This document shows positions 7,308 to 15,710 of a stretch of DNA of 64,000 nucleotides, piece by piece. The stretch is from contig CALMUP010000022.1 of NCBI GenBank assembly GCA_937872895.1, positions 1 to 64,000 on the forward strand, given 5' to 3'. The stretch is from an uncultured Verrucomicrobiota bacterium. GTDB taxonomy: Bacteria > Verrucomicrobiota > Kiritimatiellia > CAIVKH01. The notes under the pieces were generated by a model. That model did no database searches and was not told the DNA's origin. It saw nothing but the letters and a program-made list of their open reading frames with translations. Position 1 is the stretch's first letter. Every line of letters starts with the position of its first letter. Both the position numbers and the translations under genes were made by a program.

Positions 7308-8204
7308 ATGCCTCGAATACCCGATTGGATACGTCTGAAGTGGAAGGTGGATAGCGATTTCGCGAAGGTCCACAACCTGGTGGGCGGGCTAGGCTTGCAC
7401 ACGGTGTGCCAGAGCGCGAAATGCCCGAACATCCACGAATGCTGGGGGGCCGGTACCGCGACGATCATGTTGCTCGGAAACCTGTGCACCCGGCATTGCA
7501 AGTTCTGCTCCGTGCCGCATGGCCGTCCGATGGCGGTTGATCGCGACGAACCGCGCCGTGTGGCCGAGGCCGCGCAGGGCATGAAGCTGAACCACATCGT
7601 GTTGACCAGTGTGAACCGCGATGACCTGCCGGATGGTGGTGCGGAGATCTTTGCCGAGACGATCCAGCGGTTGCGCAAGGCCATCCCCGGCCTGGCCATC
7701 GAGGTATTGACGCCTGATTTCGAGGGCAATGAGCGCGCCATGCAGACCGTGTTCGAGGCCTGGCCGGACGTTTTCAGCCACAACGTGGAGACGGTGGCCC
7801 GGTTGCAGGCGGTAATCCGTCCGCAGGCCTCCTACGGTCGTTCGCTGGCGGTGTTGAAGGCCGGCGCGGCCTGGCGTCCGAAAATGGCGATCAAGAGTGG
7901 CATCATGCTGGGCATGGGGGAACTTGACGAGGAGGTCGAACAGACCATGGTCGACCTTTACGAGGCGGGTTGCCGCATCCTGACCCTGGGCCAGTACCTG
8001 CAGCCCACCCGGCACAACCGGCCGGTGGAGCGGTATGTCATGCCGCGGGCATTCGATGCCTTCGCCGAGACTGCGCGCAAGATCGGATACGCCGGGGTGG
8101 CCGCTGGACCGATGGTCCGATCGTCCTACAAGGCCGAGGAGTTGCTGAAAAGTGCCCTCGAACAGGATCCGGAACTGGTATCGGGCCGGTTCGCAGCCTC
8201 CTGA
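7308..8204 (+). CDS. lipA: Lipoyl synthase
   Basis: Radical-SAM enzyme that inserts two sulfurs into octanoyl groups on lipoyl domains. Auxiliary-cluster cysteines C34, C39 and C45 (HTVCQSAKCPNIHECW) and the radical-SAM triad C60, C64, C67 (CTRHCKFC) are present. The C-terminal VRSSYKAEEL supplies the conserved Ser ligand region. 298 residues is normal. No lipB is seen nearby. A GT2 gene follows 11 nt downstream and is probably co-transcribed. Confidence 0.96.
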   Translation: MPRIPDWIRLKWKVDSDFAKVHNLVGGLGLHTVCQSAKCPNIHECWGAGTATIMLLGNLCTRHCKFCSVPHGRPMAVDRDEPRRVAEAAQGMKLNHIVLTSVNRDDLPDGGAEIFAETIQRLRKAIPGLAIEVLTPDFEGNERAMQTVFEAWPDVFSHNVETVARLQAVIRPQASYGRSLAVLKAGAAWRPKMAIKSGIMLGMGELDEEVEQTMVDLYEAGCRILTLGQYLQPTRHNRPVERYVMPRAFDAFAETARKIGYAGVAAGPMVRSSYKAEELLKSALEQDPELVSGRFAAS

Positions 8205-8215
8205 GGATTTCCGTC

Positions 8216-8929
8216 ATGGCGAATGCGCCTACCCGTGAAACCGCACCGTGCATCGTGATCCCCGCTTTCAACGAGGCGCACCGGATCGGACCGGTCGTTA
8301 CCGGCGCCTTGGCTCATGGGTATCCGGTGGTGGTCATTGATGACGGGTCAACGGATGAAACCGGAGCACTCGTCCGCTCGCTTGGAGCGGAAGTGATCCG
8401 CCACGAACACAACCACGGCAAGGGTGCCTCGCTCGTATCCGGTTTTGCTTATGCCCGGGAGCGCGGTCACCCGGTGGTGATCACCCTGGATGCCGATGGC
8501 CAGCATGACCCGGTGGAGATCACCCGCTTTGTAGATGCATACCGGCGCACCGGCATCCCGGTGCTTATCGGCAACCGGATGTGGAACGATGCGGAGATGC
8601 CGATGGTGCGGCGCTGGACCAACCGGGCGATGAGCCGCTTGCTGTGCCGGATCATGAAGTCCTATATTCCGGACACGCAGTGCGGATTCCGCCTGTACCG
8701 GACCGATGTCCTGTCCTTCGCTCCGGCGGTATCGCGCCACTTTGCGATGGAGTCGGAGGTGTTGCTTCACCTCGCCATGAGGGGATTCCGGATGGACTCG
8801 GTGCGGGTATCGACGATCTACCGGGGTTCCAAAAGCCGCATCAATCCGCTGGTGGATACGATGCGGTTTGTCATGATGCTGGTACAGTTCCACCACGATC
8901 GCCAGATGCGGCGCTCCCGGCCGGGGTAG
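8216..8929 (+). CDS. Family 2 glycosyltransferase (dolichol-phosphate mannosyltransferase-like)
   Basis: The product has 237 residues. The GT-A fold motifs are clear: CIVIPAFNEAHRIGPVV at the N-terminus, VVVIDDGSTDETG, GKGASLVSGFAYAR and the metal-binding DADGQHD. A QCGFRLYRTDVL segment follows, as in DPM1/GtrB-like enzymes that load sugars onto polyprenyl phosphate. No C-terminal transmembrane pair is present. ATG 8216 has GAGGA 8 nt upstream. The substrate cannot be told. Confidence 0.88.
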   Translation: MANAPTRETAPCIVIPAFNEAHRIGPVVTGALAHGYPVVVIDDGSTDETGALVRSLGAEVIRHEHNHGKGASLVSGFAYARERGHPVVITLDADGQHDPVEITRFVDAYRRTGIPVLIGNRMWNDAEMPMVRRWTNRAMSRLLCRIMKSYIPDTQCGFRLYRTDVLSFAPAVSRHFAMESEVLLHLAMRGFRMDSVRVSTIYRGSKSRINPLVDTMRFVMMLVQFHHDRQMRRSRPG

Positions 8930-8932
8930 GCA

Positions 8933-9877
8933 TCAACCGCCGATGGTGTGGCCGGGTGCAAGTTTGCGCTGCAAGCGGTCCATCGCATACACCAGCATGA
9001 AGCCGGCAACCGCGAGCAGGACCGGAATGACCCAAGCCGCGATATCGGCTGGAAATGCGAGGGCTTCACGCACCGGCACCAGCTCGCCGTGCGAACCCTC
9101 CATGGTTTCCAGCACGGTGCGGAACGGCCAGATCTTCCAGAGCGAACCGACCATGAACCCGACCAGGAAACTGATCATCACCTGGTGGAAACGGTCCAGC
9201 AACCAGCTAAGGATACGGGCGAAGCCCAGCAAGCCAACCGCACATCCAAACGCGAACGGGAGGAGTGTGACCACATCGAGTGATTTGACCGCTTTCATCA
9301 CGAAGTGGTACTGGCCGAGGATAAGCAGGATGAACGAACCGGAAATTCCCGGCAGGATCATCGCCATGATCGCCACTGCACCGCACCAGAAGATGGTCAA
9401 TGGATCCTTTGGTGTTTCCACCGGGACCAGCCGCACGATCAGGTAGGCGATGATGGTGCCGGCGACAAGCGACATCGCCGTCTTCCCGTTCCACCGGACA
9501 TGGGTCGCGATCACCACGATGGAGGCGAGGATCAGGCCGAAGAAGAACGCAAACAGGTTCGATTGCTGGTGCTCATACAGCCAGGTCACGATACGAGCCA
9601 GCGAAAGGATCGAGATGGCCAGACCGGCGGCCAGCGAGACCAGGAATTTCCAGTTGATGTGATCCAGTGCCTCCTTGATCCGCAGCGACAGCACCAGGCG
9701 CAGGAAGGTTATGTTGACCTGCTTGATCGTGCCGAGCAGCTCCTCGTAAATTCCGAGGATGAAGGCCATGGTCCCGCCGGATACGCCCGGAACGACATCG
9801 GCTGCGCCCATGGCCATGCCGACTCCGGTGATCCCGAGGCAGTCACGTAACGTTCGCTGTTTTCCGGGATGTTTCAT
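8933..9877 (-). CDS. DUF368 membrane protein, candidate undecaprenyl-phosphate translocase
   Basis: This 314-residue polytopic protein has about 8-9 hydrophobic segments. The DUF368 hallmark GMAMGAADVVPGVSGGTMAF lies near the N-terminus, and a second PGISGSFILLILGQY follows mid-protein, as in the inverted-repeat family. DUF368 proteins have been reported to recycle undecaprenyl phosphate across the membrane; applying that here is by family membership. ATG 9877 has AAGGAG 8 nt upstream, so I rejected the longer reading to 9946. It converges with the GT2 gene with a 3-nt gap. Confidence 0.9.
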   Translation of the reverse strand: MKHPGKQRTLRDCLGITGVGMAMGAADVVPGVSGGTMAFILGIYEELLGTIKQVNITFLRLVLSLRIKEALDHINWKFLVSLAAGLAISILSLARIVTWLYEHQQSNLFAFFFGLILASIVVIATHVRWNGKTAMSLVAGTIIAYLIVRLVPVETPKDPLTIFWCGAVAIMAMILPGISGSFILLILGQYHFVMKAVKSLDVVTLLPFAFGCAVGLLGFARILSWLLDRFHQVMISFLVGFMVGSLWKIWPFRTVLETMEGSHGELVPVREALAFPADIAAWVIPVLLAVAGFMLVYAMDRLQRKLAPGHTIGG

Positions 9878-10022
9878 GCGAAAAACTCCTTGTCGTATCG
9901 AGTGACCATGGCGCGGGAAACTAGCACGGCGGGGATTCGGGAGCAAACAGCAATTGGATCAGTCGGAAGCACCGGACGGGCCGGGAGCACAAGATCGGCG
10001 GCAGCCAGGCTTCGGCGGACAG

Positions 10023-10045
10023 GCTGGATTTGAACCAGCGGCCTT
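10023..10045 (-). pseudogene. Orphan tRNA T-arm fragment
   Basis: Positions 10024-10040 repeat exactly the T-arm of the tRNA-Pro gene (10118-10134), with 3 of the next 4 bases also matching. No D-arm, anticodon arm or matching acceptor strand could be found around it, so it is a remnant and not a tRNA gene. Confidence 0.6.
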
Positions 10046-10105
10046 CACGATCACGCAGCGCATCGGGACGCACGCGCATGTACGCAACGGACATCGGATA
10101 AAAAA

Positions 10106-10183
10106 TGGTCGGGGCGACTGGATTTGAACCAGCGACCTCTTGGTCCCGAACCAAGCGCTCTAGCCAGGCTGAGCCACGCCCCG
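10106..10183 (-). tRNA. tRNA-Pro (CGG) with encoded CCA
   Basis: The minus strand folds as acceptor CGGGGCG/CGCCCCG, D-arm GCTC/GAGC, anticodon stem CTTGG/CCAAG with loop TTCGGGA (anticodon CGG), and T-arm GCTGG/CCAGT (last pair G-T). Discriminator A is followed by CCA. 78 nt including CCA. Confidence 0.95.
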
Positions 10184-10281
10184 AAACATTTTCGGAAACT
10201 CCCGGATGGGAATGTTCCGAGCGGTGAAAGGTGGCAAAACCCCGTGACGGAATCAAGCATGGATGTTGTTGGTGAAGAAAA

Positions 10282-10311
10282 AAACGGACGCCCTTGTTCG
10301 GGCGTCCGTTT
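10282..10311 (-). terminator. Rho-independent terminator of the azoreductase gene
   Basis: A 12-bp stem AAACGGACGCCC / GGGCGTCCGTTT with a 5-nt loop, followed on the minus strand by TTTTTTTC. It begins about 25 nt after the azoreductase stop. Confidence 0.9.
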
Positions 10312-10335
10312 CTGCTCGCTATGTCAGGTCCTGGT

Positions 10336-10977
10336 TCAGGGCAGGCCGGCGAGGTCCTCGGCGATTTCCTGGGCGGCTTCGACCGCGAACTGCTTGCGCT
10401 CGGCGCTGTCCGTGTAGACCTGGCTGTTCTGGCCGTCGGCCCAGGCGACTTCGATGTCGGTGACGCCGATGTTGCCGAAGGCGTTGTGGATCACCGGGGT
10501 AATGCCATCGCGGCTGTCGCCTTCCTTGTAGATGTCACCCGAGGCGACCAGCAGGACGACCTTGCGGAGCTGGTGCAGCGGCTTGATGCCCTCCGGCGTT
10601 TGCTCGAAGGCGATGCCGGGGTTGATCATCTGGTCGAGCCAGGCCTTCAGGATGGCCGGCGGACCGCCGTTCCACATCGGCATGGTCAGCACCAGCACGT
10701 CGGCGGCACGGAACTGTTCAGCCTGCTTGTTGGCGTAGTGGATGGCCATTTCCTCCTTCTTGCTCGGCTCGTAGGCGGGGTCCTGGATGGGCATCCAGAA
10801 ACGGCGGTAGCCGTCGAGCGACAAGTAGGGCGGCGGGGAATCCTGGTAGAGGTCCACGTTCTCCACGGTGATCTCCGGGTTCAGCGAGATCAGCTTCGAG
10901 AAGAAGGCCGCGGCGAGTTGTTTCGACGCGGATTCCTCGATCGGCCGGGGATTCGCGCAAATATGCAGTATGTTCAT
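10336..10977 (-). CDS. azoR: FMN-dependent NADH-azoreductase / quinone reductase
   Basis: This 213-residue flavodoxin-fold oxidoreductase reduces quinones or azo bonds with NADH via FMN. The N-terminal phosphate-binding strand-loop ILHICANPRPIEESASKQL, the flavin-contacting MPMWNGGPPAILKAWLDQM and the later VASGDIY match the AzoR/NQO-like family. AAGGAT lies 7 nt upstream of the start. The gene is monocistronic with its own terminator. Substrate preference is not predictable from sequence. Confidence 0.85.
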   Translation of the reverse strand: MNILHICANPRPIEESASKQLAAAFFSKLISLNPEITVENVDLYQDSPPPYLSLDGYRRFWMPIQDPAYEPSKKEEMAIHYANKQAEQFRAADVLVLTMPMWNGGPPAILKAWLDQMINPGIAFEQTPEGIKPLHQLRKVVLLVASGDIYKEGDSRDGITPVIHNAFGNIGVTDIEVAWADGQNSQVYTDSAERKQFAVEAAQEIAEDLAGLP

Positions 10978-11036
10978 CCAATCTATCCTTACGTTGCTGT
11001 TTGATCAGGTAGCCCGGCACTATACATGGGTTCCCT

Positions 11037-12215
11037 TCAGGTTTCCAAGCTCCCATTGAGGGGATTCACCAATTTTTCGAGGTATTTTTCCAGTTCGCGG
11101 CCGTATTCGGTGTCTTTTCCGGCCATGGCGAGCTGTTTGTGCACCAGAATCAGTCCCTGTGTCCCTGATTCCGCCTCTTGCGCGTTTGCATAGCGACGGG
11201 CGGGGTCCGGGTCAAGAAATCTTCGCAGGACGCCGACGAAGACCTCGTTGCGCTTGACGTGCTCGGGCAGCAGGTCGGGCAGCCGGGCGGCCAGGCCCAT
11301 CTTGAGTTTCATCAGATCGTTCTCCGGCATGCCCGGCTTGGGCACGAGGGGCTCGCCACGCAGCATTTCGAGGATGACCAGGCCGACGGTGTAGATGTCG
11401 GAGGCGATCATGGCCGGCTCGCGCCGGTGCATTTCCGGGGCCATGTAGACCGGGGTGCCGAGCAGGAAGGAGACTTTTTCGTTGTTGAGGGTGGCCCGTC
11501 CGTAGTCGATCAGCTTCACATACCCCATGTGGTCGATCATGATGTTGGCGGGCTTGACGTCGCAATGGATGAAGCCGGCCTCGTGCAGCCCCTCCAGCGC
11601 GCGCAGGACGCGGCGGATGATGTAGATGACCACGCCGGGCTGGATGGCCACGCGGCCGTCCTTGAGCCGGAAGATGACATCGGTGAAGTTGGCCCATTCC
11701 TCCGGTTTGCTGTTCTGGCGGGCCCGTTCGAGGTGCGCGCCGTCGAGCAGGTACCGCATGCCGACCCCGTTGATCGACTCCATCTGCACGTATCCGATGC
11801 CGTTGTATTCCTCGTAGATGTCGGGGGCGACCAGGTTGGGGCTCTTGACCGTCTGGAGCTTGGAGGTTTGGACGGCGATGCGGCCCATGTCGGTCCAGTA
11901 CTTCTTGGCGTTGGGGTAGATGCTGGGATCGAACACCTTGATGGCGTGGCGGGTGACCGAACCCCGCGCTCCCTGTCGCAACCCGAGGTACACCACGCCC
12001 TGCCGGCCGCGGCCGAGTTCCTTGACAAACCGGTAGGCCACCGGGTAGTAGATGGCGTTCGCCTCGAGGATGGAACGGTAGTTGGCGACCAGCTGGGACA
12101 TGCCTTTGCTGTTGGCGGTCGACTCGTCGGCCACCGGAAGTTCCTGGGTGGTAAACCCCTGCTGGCGGTCATCGACCTTGGTTGTTCCATCCCATATGGA
12201 TCCGTCCTGGTTCAT
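11037..12215 (-). CDS. Hanks-type serine/threonine protein kinase
   Basis: The product has 392 residues. The kinase domain spans about 60-350: glycine-rich loop GRGRQG (68-73), catalytic Lys K93 (HAIKVFD), catalytic loop HCDVKPANIMI with D219 and N224, metal-binding D237 in DYG (instead of DFG), and YMAPEM. All catalytic residues are present, so it should be active. The N-terminal about 50 residues look disordered and Ser/Thr-rich. There is no transmembrane segment, so it is probably cytoplasmic. No partner phosphatase or FHA protein lies beside it. The start has no clear Shine-Dalgarno. Confidence 0.92.
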   Translation of the reverse strand: MNQDGSIWDGTTKVDDRQQGFTTQELPVADESTANSKGMSQLVANYRSILEANAIYYPVAYRFVKELGRGRQGVVYLGLRQGARGSVTRHAIKVFDPSIYPNAKKYWTDMGRIAVQTSKLQTVKSPNLVAPDIYEEYNGIGYVQMESINGVGMRYLLDGAHLERARQNSKPEEWANFTDVIFRLKDGRVAIQPGVVIYIIRRVLRALEGLHEAGFIHCDVKPANIMIDHMGYVKLIDYGRATLNNEKVSFLLGTPVYMAPEMHRREPAMIASDIYTVGLVILEMLRGEPLVPKPGMPENDLMKLKMGLAARLPDLLPEHVKRNEVFVGVLRRFLDPDPARRYANAQEAESGTQGLILVHKQLAMAGKDTEYGRELEKYLEKLVNPLNGSLET

Positions 12216-12296
12216 GACCGGAAAGTGTAGTCGGACCCGGCCCGCTGAAGCAAGCGGGAGTTGCGGTCCGGGCCTGCGCCGGCGATGACGCGGACA

Positions 12297-12325
12297 TTGA
12301 CAGAACGGGCGGGCTGTCGGAGATT
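12297..12325 (+). promoter_or_regulatory. Weak candidate promoter of lhgO
   Basis: TTGACA, 17 nt, then GAGATT (3/6), ending 11 nt before the ATG at 12337. It overlaps a hairpin GCGGGCT/AGCCCGC. The -35 is perfect but the -10 is poor. Confidence 0.3.
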
Positions 12326-12336
12326 AGCCCGCCTTG

Positions 12337-13557
12337 ATGAGTACAACCTATGACATCGTGGTGGTCGGTGGCGGTATCGTCGGTGCGGCGACGGCGTGGA
12401 CCCTGTCGCGACGCCCCGGCTTGAAACTGGCCGTGCTTGAGGCCGAGTCCTCCCTGGCCGCGCACCAGACCGGCAACAACAGCGGCGTGATCCACTCCGG
12501 CCTCTACTACAAGCCCGGATCCCTGAAGGCGGCCAACTGCACGCGCGGCCGTGCCATGCTCCTTGATTTCTGCCGTGATCACGGGGTGAAACACGAGATC
12601 TGCGGGAAAGTGGTTGTGGCGACCCGCGAGGATGAACTGCCCGCACTCGCCACCCTGGAGGAACGTGGACACGCCAACGGCCTCGCGGGCATCCGCCGCC
12701 TCGATCCCGGTGGCATCCGTGCGATCGAACCCGCCTGCGCGGGCATCGCCGGACTCTGGGTGCCGCAAACCGGGATCATCGACTTCAAGGAGGTGACCGC
12801 GAAGCTGGCTGACCTTTTCCGCCAGCAGGGCGGCGAGGTCCACACAGGTTCCCGCGTGACCGCCATCACGGCGTCCTCCGATGCCATCACCGTGCGTTGC
12901 TCCACCGGTGCCGAGTATCGCACCCGTCACCTGATCAACTGCGCCGGCCTGCAGTCCGACCGCATCGCGCGCCTCGCGGGGATCGATCCCAGGCTGCGGA
13001 TCATCCCGTTCCGCGGCGAGTACTACGAGTTGAAGCCAGACCGCCACAGCCTCGTGCGTAACCTGATCTATCCGGTGCCCGATCCCCGGTTCCCGTTCCT
13101 CGGCGTGCATTTCACGCGCATGGTCCACGGCGGGATCGAATGCGGTCCGAACGCCGTGCTGGCCTTCCGGCGCGAGGGCTACACGCGCTCGTCCTTCTCG
13201 TGGCGCGATGCCGGCGAGATGGCCGGTTATTCCGGATTCTGGCGCATGGCCCGGAAGTACTGGAAGACCGGGATGGGCGAGTTCCACCGCTCGTTCAGCA
13301 AGCCCGCGTTTGTCCGCGCCCTGCAGCGCCTGCTGCCGGCCCTGCAGGAGGAGGACCTTGTTCCCGGAGGTGCAGGGGTGCGCGCACAGGCGGTGACCCC
13401 CGAAGGCGCGCTGGTTGATGACTTCCGCATCGAGAAAAGCGCCCGCATGATCCATGTGCTGAACGCACCGTCGCCCGCAGCCACGTCGTCGCTCAGCATC
13501 GGCGATACCATCGCGTCGATCGCCACCCACCATTTCGATCTTGCTGCGGGGCGCTGA
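12337..13557 (+). CDS. lhgO: L-2-hydroxyglutarate oxidase (FAD-dependent, DAO family)
   Basis: The product has 406 residues. The N-terminal dinucleotide fold shows IVVVGGGIVGAATAWTLSRR, and the family motif QTGNNSGVIHSGLYYKPGS follows. PFRGEYYEL and IYPVPDPRFPFLGVHFT, then NAPSPAATSSLSIG near the C-terminus, match LhgO. It oxidises L-2-hydroxyglutarate to 2-oxoglutarate, often feeding the quinone pool. I used ATG 12337; a TTG just before is possible. It overlaps the next gene by 1 nt (TGATG), so the two are co-translated. Confidence 0.9.
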   Translation: MSTTYDIVVVGGGIVGAATAWTLSRRPGLKLAVLEAESSLAAHQTGNNSGVIHSGLYYKPGSLKAANCTRGRAMLLDFCRDHGVKHEICGKVVVATREDELPALATLEERGHANGLAGIRRLDPGGIRAIEPACAGIAGLWVPQTGIIDFKEVTAKLADLFRQQGGEVHTGSRVTAITASSDAITVRCSTGAEYRTRHLINCAGLQSDRIARLAGIDPRLRIIPFRGEYYELKPDRHSLVRNLIYPVPDPRFPFLGVHFTRMVHGGIECGPNAVLAFRREGYTRSSFSWRDAGEMAGYSGFWRMARKYWKTGMGEFHRSFSKPAFVRALQRLLPALQEEDLVPGGAGVRAQAVTPEGALVDDFRIEKSARMIHVLNAPSPAATSSLSIGDTIASIATHHFDLAAGR

Positions 13558-14696
13558 TGGCGCGACGTTCCGCCATGGATCCGCTCAGCCGGGCATTCCT
13601 GCGCCAGCACTTTCCCGGTGCGTCCGCGAAGGACTGGCACGACTGGCGCTGGCAGGTGAAGCACCGGATGCGCGATGCCGAGTCGCTGCGGCGGGTGTTC
13701 ACATTGACCCCGGACGAGGAGGCGGCCCTGGCGCGCATCGGCGATCGGCTGCCGGTAGGGCTTTCGCCGTATTACGCCAGCCGTCTGGGCGCCGACCCGG
13801 CACGCCACCCGTTGCGCGCGACGGTGATTCCCGCCACGGCCGAGTTTACCGTGTCGCCCGGCGAATACACCGATCCGCTCGGAGAGGACAGCCACAACCC
13901 GGTGCCCGGACTCGTCCACACCTATCCCGACAAGGCGCTGTTCCTGGTGACCGATTTCTGCGCGACCTACTGCCGCTACTGCATGCGCTCCCGCCTGGTC
14001 GGGCAGGGGACCTTCCTGCCCGATGCCACGATGTGGGAAAAGGCGTTCGACTACCTGCGCGCCCATCCGGAGATCCGCGACGTCCTGTTGTCCGGCGGCG
14101 ATCCGCTGATCCTCGCCGACGACCGCCTCGACTACCTGTTGAAGCGGCTACGGGCGATCCCGCACATCGAGTTCGTGCGCATCGGCAGCAAGGTCCCGAT
14201 CGTCCTGCCGCAACGCATCACCCCGGCCCTGACCCGCACGCTCAAGCGGTACCATCCGCTGTTCATGAGCATCCACCTCATCCATCCCGACGAGCTGGCC
14301 CCGGAATCGGTCGCCGCCTGCGAACGCCTCGCCGACGCCGGTATCCCGCTCGGCGGACAGATGGTTCTGCTCAAGGGCGTGAACGACGAGCCCGCCACGA
14401 TGAAGCGTCTCATGCTGGCCCAGCTCAAGGCCCGCGTGAAGCCGTATTACCTCCACCAGTGCGACGCGATCGCCGGATCGATGCAGTTCCGCACCCCGAT
14501 CCAGACCGGGCTCGACCTGATCCGCTCCCTGCACGGCCACACCACCGGCTACGCGGTGCCGCACTACATGGTCGATGCGCCCGGAGGGGGCGGCAAGGTG
14601 CCGCTCAGTCCGGAATACCGTGCCGGGCGCGAGGGCGACGATGTGCTCTTCACCAACTACGCCGGCCGGACCTACCGCTACCGCGATCCCGCCTGA
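13557..14696 (+). CDS. KamA-family radical SAM aminomutase (lysine 2,3-aminomutase-like)
   Basis: This 379-residue protein carries the radical-SAM triad C135, C139, C142 (FCATYCRYCMR) and the PLP-binding Lys K347 in DAPGGGGKVPL. The motifs LLSGGDPLIL and RIGSKVPIVLPQRIT are typical of lysine 2,3-aminomutase and EpmB. The family moves an amino group between C2 and C3 of lysine, glutamate or a related substrate. It is longer than EpmB and lacks EF-P genes nearby, so the substrate is open. Coupling to lhgO suggests a role in amino-acid or 2-oxo-acid metabolism, which is inference. Confidence 0.88.
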   Translation: MARRSAMDPLSRAFLRQHFPGASAKDWHDWRWQVKHRMRDAESLRRVFTLTPDEEAALARIGDRLPVGLSPYYASRLGADPARHPLRATVIPATAEFTVSPGEYTDPLGEDSHNPVPGLVHTYPDKALFLVTDFCATYCRYCMRSRLVGQGTFLPDATMWEKAFDYLRAHPEIRDVLLSGGDPLILADDRLDYLLKRLRAIPHIEFVRIGSKVPIVLPQRITPALTRTLKRYHPLFMSIHLIHPDELAPESVAACERLADAGIPLGGQMVLLKGVNDEPATMKRLMLAQLKARVKPYYLHQCDAIAGSMQFRTPIQTGLDLIRSLHGHTTGYAVPHYMVDAPGGGGKVPLSPEYRAGREGDDVLFTNYAGRTYRYRDPA

Positions 14697-14744
14697 ATCG
14701 CGACCGCGAGCATTTGTCCAGTGTCTGGAAAACGATCGGCGGGA

Positions 14745-14763
14745 AGTGTCCAGTCCCTGGACA
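14745..14763. repeat. Short hairpin GTGTCCAG / CTGGACAC
   Basis: A near-perfect dyad in the 91-bp gap between convergent genes, preceded at about 14713 by the related TGTCCAGTGTCTGGA. It may end transcription from either side; there is no T run. Confidence 0.4.
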
Positions 14764-14787
14764 CGGTAGGGTCGGAGCGGGCGTGGT

Positions 14788-15570
14788 TCAAATCCCGAGG
14801 TCCGCGCGTTGGACCAGCCCTTCCATGTCCTGTTCGCCCGCCTTGAACTGGATGCGGATCAAGGTCGGCGTTTCCGCGCCCAGCAGCTCCACTGATGCGC
14901 CCGCCCGTAAAACACCGATGGCCTTGGACATGTCTTCCACGTCGAGCACGGTCACCGAGCGGTTGAGCACGCGGGTTCCAGCGATGGTGTCGCCCTGGCC
15001 GCGCCCTTGAGACCAGGCTCCGCGTCGCTCCTTCTTTGCCTCGGCCTCTGCGCTCTTGATCCGCATGCGCATGGTGGTGGCCGCGGGCATTTCGTCGGAA
15101 ACCTCCTGGAAACCATGGATTCGCGCCAAGCCGGCCCGGACCAGTTCAATGTGGAGGAATTTTCCGTCCTTTTCGATGATCGCATAATCACGATCCCGTG
15201 CACTGCGGCCCATCGCGTCGGCAAATTTTGTGTGGACGGTGAAGCCATCCTTCATGAAATCCGCAGCGAACTTGCTCGCCAGCTTCCCGTACTTGATCGC
15301 GTCCTGCGTGCTGATCCCGAAATAGGCGGCCTGCTCGATGACACGTTCCGGCACGCTGTTGTCGGTTTCGGGTGCATCAACCCAGTACAGCCGGAAGAGA
15401 TACCGCCGTTTGTTGACCCGTACATGGAAACTGTCACCGTCGTTGGCATTGTGCTCGATGATGGTACAGCCGTCGTAACGCCGCCAACGCTTGGCGGCCT
15501 CGGCCGGTTCGACCGCAACAAAGCTCGCGATCATCCCGGCCAGGACTACCCCATACACCATGCCCTTCAT
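14788..15570 (-). CDS. Exported nuclease with staphylococcal-nuclease (SNase/TNase) domain
   Basis: The product has 260 residues. The N-terminal signal segment MKGMVYGVVLAGMIASFVAV is followed by an AEA-type cleavage region. The SNase domain (about 35-190) contains DGDSFHV (D46), FRLYWVDAPETD (R60, D65, E68, matching catalytic R35, D40 and E43 of the S. aureus enzyme) and later Arg-rich ARDRDYAII. The C-terminal about 65 residues form a separate small beta-rich region. It probably degrades extracellular or periplasmic nucleic acid. ATG 15570 has AAGG 7 nt upstream. Confidence 0.85.
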   Translation of the reverse strand: MKGMVYGVVLAGMIASFVAVEPAEAAKRWRRYDGCTIIEHNANDGDSFHVRVNKRRYLFRLYWVDAPETDNSVPERVIEQAAYFGISTQDAIKYGKLASKFAADFMKDGFTVHTKFADAMGRSARDRDYAIIEKDGKFLHIELVRAGLARIHGFQEVSDEMPAATTMRMRIKSAEAEAKKERRGAWSQGRGQGDTIAGTRVLNRSVTVLDVEDMSKAIGVLRAGASVELLGAETPTLIRIQFKAGEQDMEGLVQRADLGI

Positions 15571-15710
15571 GCCGGAACCTTACGGACCCGTTCCGGGGGA
15601 GCGCAATGATAATCGGTCCCGCATGGATGACAAAACATTCAAGCATTCAACCGCTTCCGCATGAAATCCTTGTTGCCGATGCCGGAGGCTTGTGGTGTGA
15701 TGCAGGCCGC

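Noticed and set aside
10023-10100. A complete second tRNA gene
   Set aside because: Only a T-arm is present; no matching acceptor strand, D-arm or anticodon stem could be paired.
13541-15010. A 489-codon plus-strand frame across the KamA-family gene
   Set aside because: Wrong frame relative to clear KamA-family motifs; Arg/Pro-rich shadow translation.
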